The position numbers and the translations under genes were made by a program. Under the pieces are notes generated by a model. The model was not told the origin of the DNA and did no database searches. It saw nothing but the letters and a program-made list of their open reading frames with translations. 64,000 nucleotides of DNA, taken from positions 186,001 to 250,000 of the forward strand of contig CAUHHV010000001.1 in the NCBI GenBank assembly GCA_959606065.1, given 5' to 3'. Source of the stretch: an uncultured Collinsella sp. (GTDB lineage Bacteria > Actinomycetota > Coriobacteriia > Coriobacteriales > Coriobacteriaceae). This document shows positions 26,977 through 35,060 of this stretch, one piece after another (the first letter of the stretch is position 1; each line of letters starts with the position of its first letter).

Positions 26977-27834
26977 CTACTCCACGACCTTATCCGGCTG
27001 GATGAGCTCCTCGTAGTAGCTGATGTGCTCTCGGGCATCCTCGATTTCGGGCAGCAGGAAGTTGTAGATGACCTCTATGATCATTGTGGCGCTCATCTTG
27101 GAGAACGCGAAGTCGCCCGTTGTCAGCAGTGCCTCGTGATTGACGGTATTAAAGGTGTAGTCGGCCAGGCGCGCAAGCGGAGATTTGCTGTCGCTGCTGA
27201 TGACGACTACAGTGGCGCCGCAGCCGCGAGCCGCTTTTGCCATGCGATTCAAACGGCGCGACTTGCCGGAGTTCGAGATTAGCACGATAACGTCGCCGGG
27301 GCGCAACGTGAGCGCAAAGCCGATTGATGTCTCGCTGATGGTGCTCGCCATACAGCGCAGGCCCAGCTGCGAAAACTTAAATGTCGCATCGAGCGCGACT
27401 GCGTTCGTATTGCCCACGGCGGCGAACTCAATAACGCCGGCATTCTTAAGCGCGTGCACAACAGCGGCCAACGTGTCGTGATCAATGCCGTCGATGGTCG
27501 CATTAAGCTCGCTCACCTTGGCGGCGAGGATATTTTTAAGGCTCTGCTCCATGTTGTCGAGCGAGACCTCGTCTGTCAGGCCCTCGTTGCGCTGGCTCTC
27601 CAAGTCGCGCGCCAACGAAAACTGAAAGCTGCGGAAGCTGCCGAAGCCCAGCTTACGGCAAAAGCGTGAAACCGTCGCCTCGGACGTGGCAGCGGCTCGT
27701 GAGAGCTGGGCGGCTGTCAGACGCGGCGCCTCGGACTGGTGCTCCAATATATAGTCGACAATGCGCTGCTCGGAATCGCTGTACCCTTTGTGCGTGCTAA
27801 TAAGGGAGAGCGCGCTCTTGCTGCTATCGGTCAT
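26977..27834 (-). CDS. MurR/RpiR family transcriptional regulator
   Basis: A 285-residue sugar-responsive regulator. An N-terminal HTH_6 domain (about 1-78, with AATSEATVSRFCRKLGF as the recognition region) is followed by an SIS sugar-phosphate isomerase fold (about 105-240) with the phosphosugar loop LISNSGKSRR. The start at 27834 follows AGGAG by seven bases; upstream in-frame ATGs at 27876 and 27900 lack a comparable site. It is divergent from fruA, with a 271-bp region rich in inverted repeats between them. Control of the fructose PTS by this protein is inferred from position. Confidence 0.85.
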   Translation of the reverse strand: MTDSSKSALSLISTHKGYSDSEQRIVDYILEHQSEAPRLTAAQLSRAAATSEATVSRFCRKLGFGSFRSFQFSLARDLESQRNEGLTDEVSLDNMEQSLKNILAAKVSELNATIDGIDHDTLAAVVHALKNAGVIEFAAVGNTNAVALDATFKFSQLGLRCMASTISETSIGFALTLRPGDVIVLISNSGKSRRLNRMAKAARGCGATVVVISSDSKSPLARLADYTFNTVNHEALLTTGDFAFSKMSATMIIEVIYNFLLPEIEDAREHISYYEELIQPDKVVE

Positions 27835-27934
27835 GGATGGCTCCTGGTTGGCATGAAAATCGGACTCGTTTTTCATGCCATAGTATACGGGTAGTTTCAT
27901 TTACAAGATACACCTTGCCGTTTCAAGTGTTGAT

Positions 27935-28084
27935 GGTAAACTTTCACTTACCGTTTACGGTTATGAAAGAACCTTTCACCGGAGAATTGCGCCTTGTCTC
28001 TTCTCACGCGGACGGTAGGTTGGTATCTTTCAAGTGTGGAAAAACGCGCATTTAAGCGCGTATAGGGGAGCGCCCGCGGGCGCT
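27935..28084. promoter_or_regulatory. Operator and hairpin-rich regulatory region of the rpiR-fruA interval
   Basis: A perfect TGAAAG-AAC-CTTTCA palindrome lies at 27964-27978, with further CTTTCA half sites at 27941 and 28027. GGTAA/TTACC flank the first half site (27935-27952). Nearer fruA are two hairpins: ACGCGC-ATTTAA-GCGCGT (28044-28061) and the 16-bp palindrome AGCGCCCGCGGGCGCT (28069-28084). The TGAAAG palindrome is a plausible site for the adjacent RpiR protein. No convincing -35/-10 pair was assigned. Confidence 0.5.
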
Positions 28085-28105
28085 GTACTCAAGAAGGAGG
28101 GACAC

Positions 28106-30109
28106 ATGGCTAAGTTTGACATCATCGCCGCGACCGGTTGCCCGACCGGCATTGCGCACACCTTCATGGCGAAGGAGGCGCTGGAGAAGGCAGCTGCCGA
28201 GCGAGGTCTGACCATTAAGGTCGAGACTCATGGCCAGGTCGGTGTCGAGAACGAGCTCACGAAGGGTGAGATCGCCGGTGCCAAGGCCGTCGTCGTCGCA
28301 GCCGATAAGGATGTCCAGGCTGAGCGTTTCGCCGGTAAGCCCATGGTTTCCGTTGGCGTTTCCAAGGCCCTGTCCGTCGAGGCCGCCGGAAAGCTGATTG
28401 ACCGCGCGCTCGCCGCCAGGGGCGACGACACGGTTGCCGCTGCCGCCGATGTCGAGGACGAGGTCGAGGAGAAGGAATCCGTCGGCCACATCATCTATAA
28501 GCACCTCATGAACGGCGTCAGCCACATGCTGGTCTTCGTCGTTGCCGGTGGTGTTCTGACCGCCATTTCGTTCCTGTGGGGCATCACGTCCTTTGATTCG
28601 ACGGCTGCCGACTACAACAGCTTTGCCGCGATGCTCAAGATTATCGGCGGTATCGCCATGAACCTCATGGTTCCGGTGCTCTCCGCCTACATCGCCGAGT
28701 CTATCGGCAAGCGCCCGGCGCTCGTCCCCGGCTTTGTTGCCGGTATGATTGCCATCCAGGGTCTGCCCGTTAACGCCGATACCGGCATGATCGACGCTGG
28801 AGGCTCGGGTGTGGGCTTTGGCTTCCTGGGCGGCATCGTCGGCGGCTTCCTCGCCGGCTATGTCATTTTGCTGCTCGAGAAGGTTTTCTCTAAAATTCCC
28901 GCGAGCCTTAATGGCCTGAAGGCAATCTTCCTGTATCCGCTTTGCTCTACCGCCATCGTCGGCCTGGTCATGCTCGGTATTTCCGGCCCCATGGCTGCCA
29001 TTAACCAGGGCATGATGGATTTCCTGCAGAGCCTCGGTAACTCCGGTCCGGTGATCCTTGGCCTGGCCATCGGCTGCATGTGCGCCTTTGATATGGGCGG
29101 CCCGGTCAACAAGGCTGCTTACGCTACTGGCACCTTCCTGCTCGGCACCGCTCTCGAAGCTGGCGTCGGCACCGAGACCTACAACTTCGGCACCAACTTC
29201 ATGGCTGCCGTCTCCGCCGCTTGCATCGTTCCGCCGCTGATCACCACCTTCGCCGTCGTTGTCGGCAAGAAGTACTTCAGCCAGGAGGATCATGACGCCG
29301 GTATCGTCAACCTTATCCTTGGTTGCACCCACATCACCGAGGGCGCCATTCCGTTCATGACCAAGAACATCTGGCCCGTCATGCCTATCATGATGGTCGG
29401 TTCTTCCATCGCTTCCATCTTGACCATCTTCTTCAACGTTCACGATCCGGCGCCTCACGGCGGCTTCCTGGTCCTGCCCGTTGTCGAGAACGGCCCGCAG
29501 TGGGTCCTCGCGATCCTCATCGGCGCCGTGGTCGGTGGCATCCTGTTCGTGGCCTTCAAGAAGTACGACTTCGAGAAGAACCAGAAGCCCGCTCCTGCAG
29601 CCAAGCCGGCTGAGACCCCTAAGGCCGCTGCTGTCGAGGCCCCCAAGGCCGAGGCTTCCGACTTCGTGAAGGTCGAGAACGTCTTTGTCGCCGAGGACTT
29701 CGCTTCTCGTGACGAGGCTCTGAGCTTTGTCTCCAACCAGGCCGTTAAGGCCGGTATCGCCGGCGATGCCGACGCCGTGATGAACGCCTTCCTGGCCCGC
29801 GAGGCCGAGGGCACCACGGGCATGATGGAGGGCTTCGCCATTCCGCATGCCAAGTCCGACGCCATCACCGAGGCTGCCGTCATCGTCGTCAAGGACGACT
29901 CTGGCGTGACCGGTTGGGACACTATGGATGGCGCTCCCGTCAACGTTGCCATCGCCCTGCTCATCCCGGGCGCTCAGGCTGGCACCACGCATCTCAAGAT
30001 CCTGTCCAAGGTCGCCGAGGCGCTTATGGACGAGGACTTCCGTGCCACCGTCAAGGGTTCCACCGACGCCGCCGAGATCGCCAAGACGATCAACGCCCGC
30101 CTGGTTTAA
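28106..30109 (+). CDS. fruA: Fructose-type PTS transporter subunit EIIBCA
   Basis: Takes up fructose (or a related hexose) and phosphorylates it at C1. The 667-residue product is a fusion in the order B-C-A. EIIB (about 1-100) has the phospho-Cys in ATGCPTGIAHT near residue 12. A membrane EIIC domain (about 125-465) holds about ten helices. A Pro/Ala/Lys-rich linker (about 480-515) leads to a PTSIIA-2 domain with the phospho-His in GFAIPHAKSDA near residue 580. AAGGAGGG precedes the ATG. General PTS proteins and 1-phosphofructokinases follow, completing the pathway to fructose-1,6-bisphosphate. Confidence 0.93.
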   Translation: MAKFDIIAATGCPTGIAHTFMAKEALEKAAAERGLTIKVETHGQVGVENELTKGEIAGAKAVVVAADKDVQAERFAGKPMVSVGVSKALSVEAAGKLIDRALAARGDDTVAAAADVEDEVEEKESVGHIIYKHLMNGVSHMLVFVVAGGVLTAISFLWGITSFDSTAADYNSFAAMLKIIGGIAMNLMVPVLSAYIAESIGKRPALVPGFVAGMIAIQGLPVNADTGMIDAGGSGVGFGFLGGIVGGFLAGYVILLLEKVFSKIPASLNGLKAIFLYPLCSTAIVGLVMLGISGPMAAINQGMMDFLQSLGNSGPVILGLAIGCMCAFDMGGPVNKAAYATGTFLLGTALEAGVGTETYNFGTNFMAAVSAACIVPPLITTFAVVVGKKYFSQEDHDAGIVNLILGCTHITEGAIPFMTKNIWPVMPIMMVGSSIASILTIFFNVHDPAPHGGFLVLPVVENGPQWVLAILIGAVVGGILFVAFKKYDFEKNQKPAPAAKPAETPKAAAVEAPKAEASDFVKVENVFVAEDFASRDEALSFVSNQAVKAGIAGDADAVMNAFLAREAEGTTGMMEGFAIPHAKSDAITEAAVIVVKDDSGVTGWDTMDGAPVNVAIALLIPGAQAGTTHLKILSKVAEALMDEDFRATVKGSTDAAEIAKTINARLV

Positions 30110-30144
30110 TCCAGCAGCTAGCGAATAATATCGCCCCTTGCAAC

Positions 30145-30183
30145 AAAGGCGGAGACCCTCTCCAGGGCCTCCGCCTTTTTTCA
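30145..30183 (+). terminator. Intrinsic terminator after fruA
   Basis: AAAGGCGGAG pairs with CTCCGCCTTT and continues into a T run; the inner stem CCCT/AGGG extends it. Confidence 0.88.
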
Positions 30184-30193
30184 TCCCCTCCCA

Positions 30194-30264
30194 TAAGTTG
30201 CGGTGAAATGGGGACTGTTTAAACGATTCAACCCCAAATTCAGTCCCTATTTCACCGCAACTTA
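30194..30264. repeat. Dispersed palindromic repeat, copy 1 (complete)
   Basis: Arms of 24 bases, TAAGTTGCGGTGAAATGGGG... and its complement ending CCGCAACTTA, differ at one position and flank a 23-base A/T-rich loop. The same arm sequence recurs at 38993, 40724 and 62810. No coding content; located between the fruA terminator and ptsH. Confidence 0.85.
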
Positions 30265-30369
30265 CATAAGGGGCATAGAGGGGACCACCTATCGAGTCTT
30301 TGTCGCGAACAGATCATCAGCCAGAATTTCGTTCGCACGATATTGCTCTGGACCGACCGAGTTTCCGCA

Positions 30370-30498
30370 GCTCGCCCGCCGGGCGGGGCGGTTAAGTTTG
30401 TCGCGAGTTCCGCACGCAAAGGAAAGCACTTAATGTGCTTTCCGTCTTGCGCAGGACTGTAGAGCAGCAAACTTAACCGCCCCGCCCGGCGGGCGAGC
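30370..30498. repeat. 129-bp element with 31-bp perfect inverted arms
   Basis: The left arm (30370-30400, beginning GCTCGCCCGCCGGGCGGGGC) and right arm (30468-30498) are exact reverse complements over 31 bases. The 67-base centre contains a second hairpin, GGAAAGCAC-TTAAT-GTGCTTTCC (30421-30443). No T tract and no reading frame. It lies between the fruA terminator and ptsH. It may be a non-autonomous mobile element, a structured RNA, or a strong mRNA barrier. Confidence 0.85.
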
Positions 30499-30636
30499 GT
30501 ACAGGAACGACATCTGTCCAACAATTCGTGCGAAACATAATGAAAAACCGTTTGATGTGAGTTAATATAAACAACGTCGTGAATCTGACTCCTGCCGCAT
30601 GCATGACAGGGGTTAAACACAAAAAAGGAGTCAATT

Positions 30637-30900
30637 ATGGTTTCTGAGAAGGCTACCCTCGTCAATCCGCAGGGTCTTCACATGCGTCCGGCCGGCCTCT
30701 TCGCCTCCACCATGGGCAAGTACGCCTGCGACGTGACGGTCGTCACCCCCGAGAAGGAGGTCAACGGCAAGTCCCCGATGGCCCTCATGGCTGCTGGTAT
30801 CCCTTGCGGTACCGAGGTCGAGGTCAAGTGCGACGGCGCTGACGAGGCCGAGGCTCTGGCTGCTGCCATTGAGCTCATCAAGAGCGGTCTTGGCGAGTAG
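30637..30900 (+). CDS. ptsH: PTS phosphocarrier protein HPr
   Basis: Relays phosphate from enzyme I to sugar-specific EIIA domains. The 87-residue protein has the catalytic His15 in GLHMRPAG and a regulatory Ser46 in GKSPMALM, the site used by HPr kinase in low-GC Gram-positive bacteria, so it could take part in CcpA-type catabolite control. AAAAAAGGAG precedes the ATG. ptsI follows after 126-132 bases. Confidence 0.96.
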   Translation: MVSEKATLVNPQGLHMRPAGLFASTMGKYACDVTVVTPEKEVNGKSPMALMAAGIPCGTEVEVKCDGADEAEALAAAIELIKSGLGE

Positions 30901-31032
30901 AACTCAAACGGGTCGCATGTTGAACAATTAAGTTCATACTTAGGGGCGCAGTGACCTGTTCAAGGTAGCTGCGCTCTTTTGTCATGGATATGGCAAAACG
31001 CTTTATCACATGACACGGAGAGAGGAATGGGA

Positions 31033-32736
31033 ATGTATCAGGGAGTCAACGCATCCGAGGGCATCGGTATCGGCACCGTCATGGTCGCCGTCGATCCCGA
31101 CTTGACGTTTGAACCGCACGCGGTTGCTGATTTGGCAGCAGAGAAGGAACGCTATCAGGCTGCTCTTTCGGTCTTCTGCGAGAAGACCCAGGCTCAGGCC
31201 GACCACATGAAGGAGACGGTGGGCGAGGCCGAGGCCGAGATCATGAGCGGGCACATTGTCCTGGCTCAGGATCCGGGCATGACCGACGCCATTAACGCCG
31301 CTATTGACGGCGGCACCTGCGCCGAGCAGGCGCTCATGGACACCTCGACCATGTTCGAGAACATGTTCCTGTCCATGGACGACGAGATGTTCCGTCTGCG
31401 CGCGGCCGACATCGCCGACATCCGTACCGGCATTCTGGCCGAGTTGCTGTGTAAGGAGGTCGTTGACCTCTCCGTCCTGCCCGAGAACACCGTCGTTGTC
31501 GTGCACGACCTCACGCCGTCCATGACCGCCACGATCGATAAGGCGCACGTTGCCGGTATCGTCACCGAGACTGGTGGCCGCACGTCGCACTCCGCAATCA
31601 TTGCGCGCGCCCTCGAGATCCCGGCTGTCCTTTCGGTTTCCAACAGCTGCACCGCACTGCGCAACGGCATGACCGTTGTCGTCGACGGTGGCAAGGGTAT
31701 CGTCGAGGCCGATCCCGATGAGGAGACGCTCGCCGCTTACACTGCCAAGGCCGAGGCTTTCGCTGCCGAGAAGGCGGCTCTCGAGGCCTTCCGCGGCAAG
31801 CCGTCCGTGACTGCCGACGGCATCAAGAAGATCATTGCCTGCAACATCGGCAACCCCGATGACGTGCCCAACGCGCTCGATCACGACGCCGAGGCTATCG
31901 GCCTGTTCCGTTCCGAGTTCCTGTTCATGGACTCTGCTGAGCTTCCTTCCGAGGAGGAGCAGTTCAACGCCTACCGTAAGGTCGCCAGCGCGCTCAAGGG
32001 CGCTCCGGTCATCATCCGCACGCTCGATGTGGGTGGCGACAAGGAGATTCCGTACCTGCACATGGTCAAGGAAGAGAACCCCTTCATGGGCTTCCGCGCC
32101 GTGCGTTACTGCCTGGCCAACCCCGACCAGTACAAGGTCCAGCTCCGCGCCCTGCTGCGCGCCAGCGCCTTCGGTGACGTCAAGATCATGATCCCGCTCG
32201 TCTCCTGCGTCGAGGAAGTCTTGGCTGTCAAGGAGCTCGTCGAGCAGTGCAAGGCCGAGCTGACCGAAGAGGGTCGCAAGTTCGACGAGAACATCGAGGT
32301 TGGCATCATGGTCGAGACGCCTGCCGCCTCGCTGCTCGCTGACCGCCTGGCCGAGGTCGCCGACTTCTTCTCCATCGGCACCAACGACCTGATCGGCTAC
32401 ACCATGTGCGCCGACCGTGGCAACGACACCATCTCCAATCTGTACCAGGTTTACTATCCCGCCGTGCTCCGCTCGCTCAAGAACATCATCGAGAGCGGCG
32501 TGAAGGCCGGCATCATGGTCGGTATGTGCGGCGAGGCCGCTGCCGATCCGTTGCTCGAGCCGCTGCTGATCAGCTGGGGCCTGGAGGAGTTCTCGATGAG
32601 CGCTCCGTCCATCCTGCGCGCCCGCAAGACCATCAGCCAGTGGACCAAGGACGAGTGCGACGAGCTCGCCGAGAAGGCGCTCGCCTGCAACACCGCTGCC
32701 GAGGTCAAGGCACTGCTCGAGTCCGCAGCTCGCTAA
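31033..32736 (+). CDS. ptsI: PTS enzyme I (phosphoenolpyruvate-protein phosphotransferase)
   Basis: Transfers phosphate from PEP to HPr. Of 567 residues, the phospho-His lies in GGRTSHSAIIAR near residue 186. The PEP-binding barrel has FRSEFLFM and the IGTNDLIGY signature near 450, and the essential Cys lies in GMCGEAAAD. Two in-frame ATGs, 31027 and 31033, are possible; the second gives the usual MYxG start and has GAGG at seven bases. Confidence 0.96.
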   Translation: MYQGVNASEGIGIGTVMVAVDPDLTFEPHAVADLAAEKERYQAALSVFCEKTQAQADHMKETVGEAEAEIMSGHIVLAQDPGMTDAINAAIDGGTCAEQALMDTSTMFENMFLSMDDEMFRLRAADIADIRTGILAELLCKEVVDLSVLPENTVVVVHDLTPSMTATIDKAHVAGIVTETGGRTSHSAIIARALEIPAVLSVSNSCTALRNGMTVVVDGGKGIVEADPDEETLAAYTAKAEAFAAEKAALEAFRGKPSVTADGIKKIIACNIGNPDDVPNALDHDAEAIGLFRSEFLFMDSAELPSEEEQFNAYRKVASALKGAPVIIRTLDVGGDKEIPYLHMVKEENPFMGFRAVRYCLANPDQYKVQLRALLRASAFGDVKIMIPLVSCVEEVLAVKELVEQCKAELTEEGRKFDENIEVGIMVETPAASLLADRLAEVADFFSIGTNDLIGYTMCADRGNDTISNLYQVYYPAVLRSLKNIIESGVKAGIMVGMCGEAAADPLLEPLLISWGLEEFSMSAPSILRARKTISQWTKDECDELAEKALACNTAAEVKALLESAAR

Positions 32737-32753
32737 TTTGGTATCAGAGGTAA

Positions 32754-32783
32754 CCGCGTGGTTGGAATGGGCCGGCCACGCGG
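32754..32783 (+). promoter_or_regulatory. Hairpin between ptsI and the first phosphofructokinase gene
   Basis: CCGCGTGG (32754-32761) and CCACGCGG (32776-32783) form a stem without a T run. It lies in the 74-bp gap and may stabilise or partly attenuate the mRNA. Confidence 0.4.
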
Positions 32784-32810
32784 CCCTCACATATACAGGG
32801 GGTACTGTAA

Positions 32811-33743
32811 ATGTTCTACACGCTAACCGCTAACCCGGCTGTCGACATGACGGTTTCGAGCTCTCCGCTCGAGCCCGACGAGAACGTCCGCACCGGCTCG
32901 GCCAGCTACACGGCTAACGGCAAGGGCCTCGACGTGTCCTTCGCCTTTAAGAAGATGGGCGTCGACACCGTCGCGCTCGGTTTCTTCGCCGGCTTCACGG
33001 GCAAGTTCATCGTCGAGGAGGTCATGAACCTGGGTTGCCTCTGCCGCCCGGTCTGGACCGACGGTATCACGCGCATCAACACCTACGTCAACGATGGCCA
33101 GCACGAGTACGGCATCCTGAACCCCGGTGCTCCGATCACGCCGCAGCATCAGGAGGAGCTCTACAACATCCTGGACACCGCGGGCGACCTTGAGTGCCTG
33201 ATCGTCTCCGGCTCCGTGCCTCCCAAAGCTACGCCCGACTTCCTGGCTCAGGTCATGGAGCACGCTCAGGCCCGTGGCGCCGACGTCGTCCTGGACCTGT
33301 CCTCCGACAAGCTCAAGGAGCTCGCTCACAAGAAGCCGCTGCTCATTAAGCCGAACCATCACGAGATGAAGGCTATCTTCGGCGTGCCGGTCGACACCGA
33401 CGACGAGGTCCGCGTTGCCATGAAGCTGGCTCACGAGGCCGGCGTCCAGAACGTGCTGCTCACCCGTGGTAGCCGCGGTGACGCTTACTTCTCCAACGGC
33501 GAGGACATCTGGTATGCCAAGCGTGAGTTCAACATCAAGCTTGTCTCTTCCGTCTGCGCCGGCGACTGCACCCTCGCTGCGTTCCTGCACAAGTGGTACA
33601 GGGATCGCGACAACGTCGAGGAGGCCATGAAGCTCGCTATGGCCACCGGCGCCAACGTTGCTGAGTCCGTCGGCATCGGCGACTTTGGTCACGTCGACGA
33701 GTACAGCAAGCGCGTTGCCGTTCGCAAGCTCGATCACAAGTAA
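32811..33743 (+). CDS. 1-phosphofructokinase family hexose kinase (PfkB fold), copy 1
   Basis: Expected to convert fructose-1-phosphate from the adjacent PTS into fructose-1,6-bisphosphate. The 310-residue product begins MFYTLTANPAVDMTV like FruK/LacC enzymes. It has NGKGLDVSFAFKKMG near residue 37, VSGSVPP near 130 and the anion-hole and catalytic Asp motif VCAGDCTLAAFL near 248. Tagatose-6-phosphate kinase activity cannot be excluded. Confidence 0.87.
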   Translation: MFYTLTANPAVDMTVSSSPLEPDENVRTGSASYTANGKGLDVSFAFKKMGVDTVALGFFAGFTGKFIVEEVMNLGCLCRPVWTDGITRINTYVNDGQHEYGILNPGAPITPQHQEELYNILDTAGDLECLIVSGSVPPKATPDFLAQVMEHAQARGADVVLDLSSDKLKELAHKKPLLIKPNHHEMKAIFGVPVDTDDEVRVAMKLAHEAGVQNVLLTRGSRGDAYFSNGEDIWYAKREFNIKLVSSVCAGDCTLAAFLHKWYRDRDNVEEAMKLAMATGANVAESVGIGDFGHVDEYSKRVAVRKLDHK

Positions 33744-33770
33744 GCGAAACACGACAAACTCGTGCGCATA

Positions 33771-33804
33771 CGGCGTCCCGGTTTCGACCGGGGCGCCGTT
33801 TTTT
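33771..33804 (+). terminator. Intrinsic terminator between the two PfkB genes
   Basis: CGGCGTCCCGGT, a TTCG tetraloop, ACCGGGGCGCCG, then six T residues. Confidence 0.9.
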
Positions 33805-33926
33805 GTCCCACTCGAACCTCGGAGCCGCGCTTCACGCGTTCCACACCGTTCACCGAGTTGTTGTAGCCTTTTGCCGAAGCGTGGAATATACTTTCATTAA
33901 CACGTTGCTTCGTGAAAGGAACATTC

Positions 33927-34859
33927 ATGATTTACACGCTCACTGCAAATCCCGCTATTGACTACAACATCGCCTGCGACGGTCTTGCTGCCAACACCGT
34001 CACGCGTACCCGCAACGCCGTCTACACGCCCAACGGCAAGGGCCTAAACGTCTCTTTTACGCTCGACCACTACGGCGTCGACACCACGATCCTGGGCTTC
34101 TTCGCCGGCTTCTCGGGAGAGTTTATCGTTAAGGGCGCCGAGGCCCTGGGCGTGCCCGTCAAGCCCGTGTGGACTGACGGCATCACGCGTGTCAATGTGT
34201 TCCTCAACGCCGGTCCCGACACCGAGTACAACATGGTCAATGCCGGTGCCGCCATCAACGCTGCCAACGAGCAGGAGATGTTTGAGCTCATCGATTCACT
34301 TGACGACATGACCTGCCTGGTCATTAGCGGCTCGCTGCCCCCCAACACCTCTGAGGGCTTCCTGGCCGAGGTGCTTCGCCGCGTTAAGGCAAAGGGCGCC
34401 GAGTTCGTGCTCGATATTTCGAGCCATCAGTTGGCCGACCTCATTGCTATGGAGCCGCTCCTCATTAAGCCTAACGACGACGAGCTGCTCGACATCTTTG
34501 GCATTAAGGTGAGCGGTGGCGACGACGAGTCTGTCAAGGGCGCGATGGCCGAACTGCATGCCAAGGGCGCCAAGAACGTGCTGTTGACCCTGGGTGGCGC
34601 CGGCGCGTACTTCTCCAACGGCGAGCACATCTGGTTTGCCAACCGTACCTTTGAGGTCAAGCTGCTGTCGACCGTTTGCGCCGGTGACTCTTCGCTGGCC
34701 GCCTTCCTGTCCGTGTGGCACGACGCTCCCGAGCGCGTCGAGGACGCCCTGCGCCTCTCGATGGCCACCGGCGCCAACGTGGTCGAGTGCCCGGGTCTGG
34801 GCGATTTTGCTAAGGTCGATGAGTATCAGAAGGGCATCGCCATCCGTCAGGTCTGCTAA
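33927..34859 (+). CDS. 1-phosphofructokinase family hexose kinase (PfkB fold), copy 2
   Basis: A 310-residue paralogue of the preceding gene with the same layout: YTLTANPAIDYNI start, PNGKGLNVSFTLDHYG, VISGSLPPNTS, and catalytic VCAGDSSLAAFL. The copies differ along their whole length, so this is an old duplication or separate acquisition. A terminator separates them, so each has its own transcript. ATG 33927 follows GAAAGGA; a GTG at 33912 is the alternative. Confidence 0.86.
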   Translation: MIYTLTANPAIDYNIACDGLAANTVTRTRNAVYTPNGKGLNVSFTLDHYGVDTTILGFFAGFSGEFIVKGAEALGVPVKPVWTDGITRVNVFLNAGPDTEYNMVNAGAAINAANEQEMFELIDSLDDMTCLVISGSLPPNTSEGFLAEVLRRVKAKGAEFVLDISSHQLADLIAMEPLLIKPNDDELLDIFGIKVSGGDDESVKGAMAELHAKGAKNVLLTLGGAGAYFSNGEHIWFANRTFEVKLLSTVCAGDSSLAAFLSVWHDAPERVEDALRLSMATGANVVECPGLGDFAKVDEYQKGIAIRQVC

Positions 34860-34893
34860 CGCAGCGCACGGACCTTGCATCTTTGCTTTGTAG

Positions 34894-34929
34894 AGCACCC
34901 GTCTCGGATTGCCGAGGCGGGTGCTTTTT
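34894..34929 (+). terminator. Intrinsic terminator after the second PfkB gene
   Basis: AGCACCCGTCTCGG, ATTG loop, CCGAGGCGGGTGCT, then five T residues. Confidence 0.9.
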
Positions 34930-35060
34930 CATGTTTGTAGTCGATGCCTTGGGATCCAATCGTGCTTGAAGCGCGTTCGCGTGTGCGCCCGCTCTCATTT
35001 CTTGCTAGACTTCATGGAAACCATCAATCGATATGCCCGCAATTGCAGGAGGCCACAGGA

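Noticed and set aside
28052..30184. Long - strand open frame opposite fruA
   Set aside because: Same kind of antisense shadow; fruA on the + strand has complete EIIB, EIIC and EIIA motifs and a strong ribosome binding site.
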